From contig CANTUV010000033.1 in assembly GCA_947685225.1 (NCBI GenBank), positions 56,087,001 through 56,151,000 of the forward strand: a DNA stretch of 64,000 nt, given 5' to 3'. Of this stretch, positions 63,801 through 64,000 are shown piece by piece. How positions within the stretch are numbered: position 1 is the first letter of the stretch; the number at the start of each line of letters is the position of its first letter. This stretch comes from Garcia nutans (Eukaryota; Streptophyta; Magnoliopsida; Malpighiales; Euphorbiaceae). Position numbers and translations under genes: made by a program. The notes beneath the pieces are model-generated. The model was not told the DNA's origin. It was given only the letters and a program-made list of their open reading frames with translations, and made no database searches.

Positions 63801-64000
63801 ATGATTATTTTGTTTCATGCAAGGCCTACTTCTTCCCATTCTTTTCTCTCTGTTTTCAACTTCCACATGTTATGATTTTCTTTGTCATTCTTTTCATGAG
63901 ATTTCTGTCCCTGTAGGACTGTTCATACAAGTGCTGCCCTTGCACTTGGAAAGCTTAGTGCACTCAGTACTAGGGTTGATCCTCTAGTCAGTGATCTCCT
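54843..64000 (+). pseudogene. GCN1: GCN1 exons 26-54 (eEF3-like and C-terminal HEAT region), continues past the window
   Basis: Exons: 54843-54923, 55014-55130, 55330-55502, 55887-55964, 56048-56195, 56635-56757, 56855-56911, 56992-57102, 57212-57403, 57487-57660, 57906-58016, 58105-58174, 58290-58368, 58763-58870, 58962-59132, 59250-59372, 59451-59564, 59972-60078, 60158-60209, 60300-60406, 60504-60563, 60656-60770, 60919-61029, 61131-61268, 61338-61460, 61606-61677, 62420-62532, 63532-63690, 63917-64000 and on. Landmarks: [111 protein letters not shown] and [13 protein letters not shown]. All phases agree except in exon 39, which lacks one base at about 58770 after TSL, shifting LLPAVEDGIFNDNW out of frame. 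It ends at CTTCAA|GTTCTA where relatives have Phe-Lys and a normal donor. Confidence 0.9.
63099..63442. mobile_element. MITE with AGAGCATCTCCAACAG-type ends (GCN1 intron 52)
   Basis: The left end reads TTAGAGCATCTCCAACAG and the right end, on the other strand, TAAGAGCATCTTCAATAG, about 340 bp apart. Inside, a 28-bp unit with AGAGCATCTCTTACATAAAT is tandemly duplicated at about 63131-63182. Such ends are common in plant non-autonomous DNA transposons. A target duplication (possibly TTA) could not be separated from the ends. Non-coding. Confidence 0.65.

Larger units (their letters stand above)
20823..64000 (+). pseudogene. GCN1: GCN1/ILITYHIA homologue, interrupted and frameshifted, 3' end outside window
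   Basis: GCN1 is a large cytosolic HEAT-repeat protein that sits on ribosomes and activates the eIF2-alpha kinase GCN2; Arabidopsis ILITYHIA is the plant form. Translated exons follow that family in order from Met1 to about four-fifths of the usual length, and the window ends in exon 54. Fifty-four exons were placed by GT-AG (twice GC-AG) borders and phase; exon coordinates are in the segment entries. Middle exons (about 31-37) are the best conserved part, the eEF3-like HEAT region. Breaks: TGA at 24882-24884, a copia element at 28450-33548 inside exon 15, an extra G at 34529-34531, a GC donor after exon 17, and one missing base at about 58770 followed by a weak donor. Most splice sites and long coding stretches are still intact, so decay is recent. 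Alternatives are a non-functional allele or, for the single-base indels, sequencing error. Confidence 0.88.

Noticed and set aside
1..64000. CRISPR arrays, rRNA, tRNA, integrons or prokaryotic operons
   Set aside because: No regular spaced palindromic repeats, cloverleaf-like RNA genes or ribosome-binding-site-led gene strings were seen; the window is plant nuclear DNA.

Overview
This is plant nuclear DNA, from a eudicot. It is strongly AT-rich, its genes are cut by many short GT-AG introns, and three protein-coding loci match well-known plant families. The species cannot be named from the sequence. No rRNA, tRNA, CRISPR or prokaryotic feature was recognised.

Layout. 1-7990 is AT-rich intergenic DNA with small repeats, including a 193-bp hAT-type MITE with a perfect 8-bp target duplication. 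7991-10199 (minus) is a complete five-exon GDSL/SGNH esterase-lipase gene of the LTL1 type (368 aa). 10320-18822 is AT-rich intergenic DNA. 18823-19461 (minus) is an intronless DREB2-type AP2/ERF transcription factor (212 aa). From 20823 (plus) to beyond the right edge lies a GCN1 (ILITYHIA) homologue, the HEAT-repeat co-activator of the GCN2 eIF2-alpha kinase. I could place 54 exons, and their phases agree except where lesions occur.

The GCN1 locus is the main point of interest. It carries an in-frame TGA in exon 11, a 5.1-kb Ty1/copia element inserted inside coding exon 15, a +1 frameshift in exon 16, a weak GC donor after exon 17, and a -1 frameshift plus an abnormal donor in exon 39. It therefore reads as a recently decaying copy, or a damaged allele, of a gene normally kept intact. 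Its introns hold two more complete copia elements and two RTE-type LINE copies. One intron has three levels of nesting: LINE inside copia inside an older LINE, itself within a block bounded by inverted repeats.

Relative order from LTR divergence and nesting: the old minus-strand LINE is oldest, then Copia-2 (5 differences in 185 bp of LTR), with the plus-strand LINE landing inside Copia-2 later. Copia-1, the exon insertion, is young (2 differences in 494 bp). Copia-3 is youngest (LTRs identical over the alignable length).

The three host genes do not form a pathway. DREB2 (stress transcription) and GCN1 (stress-responsive translation control) start head-to-head about 1.36 kb apart, but nothing shows that they are co-regulated. 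I found no new gene system; the novelty is the broken and repeatedly invaded GCN1 locus.
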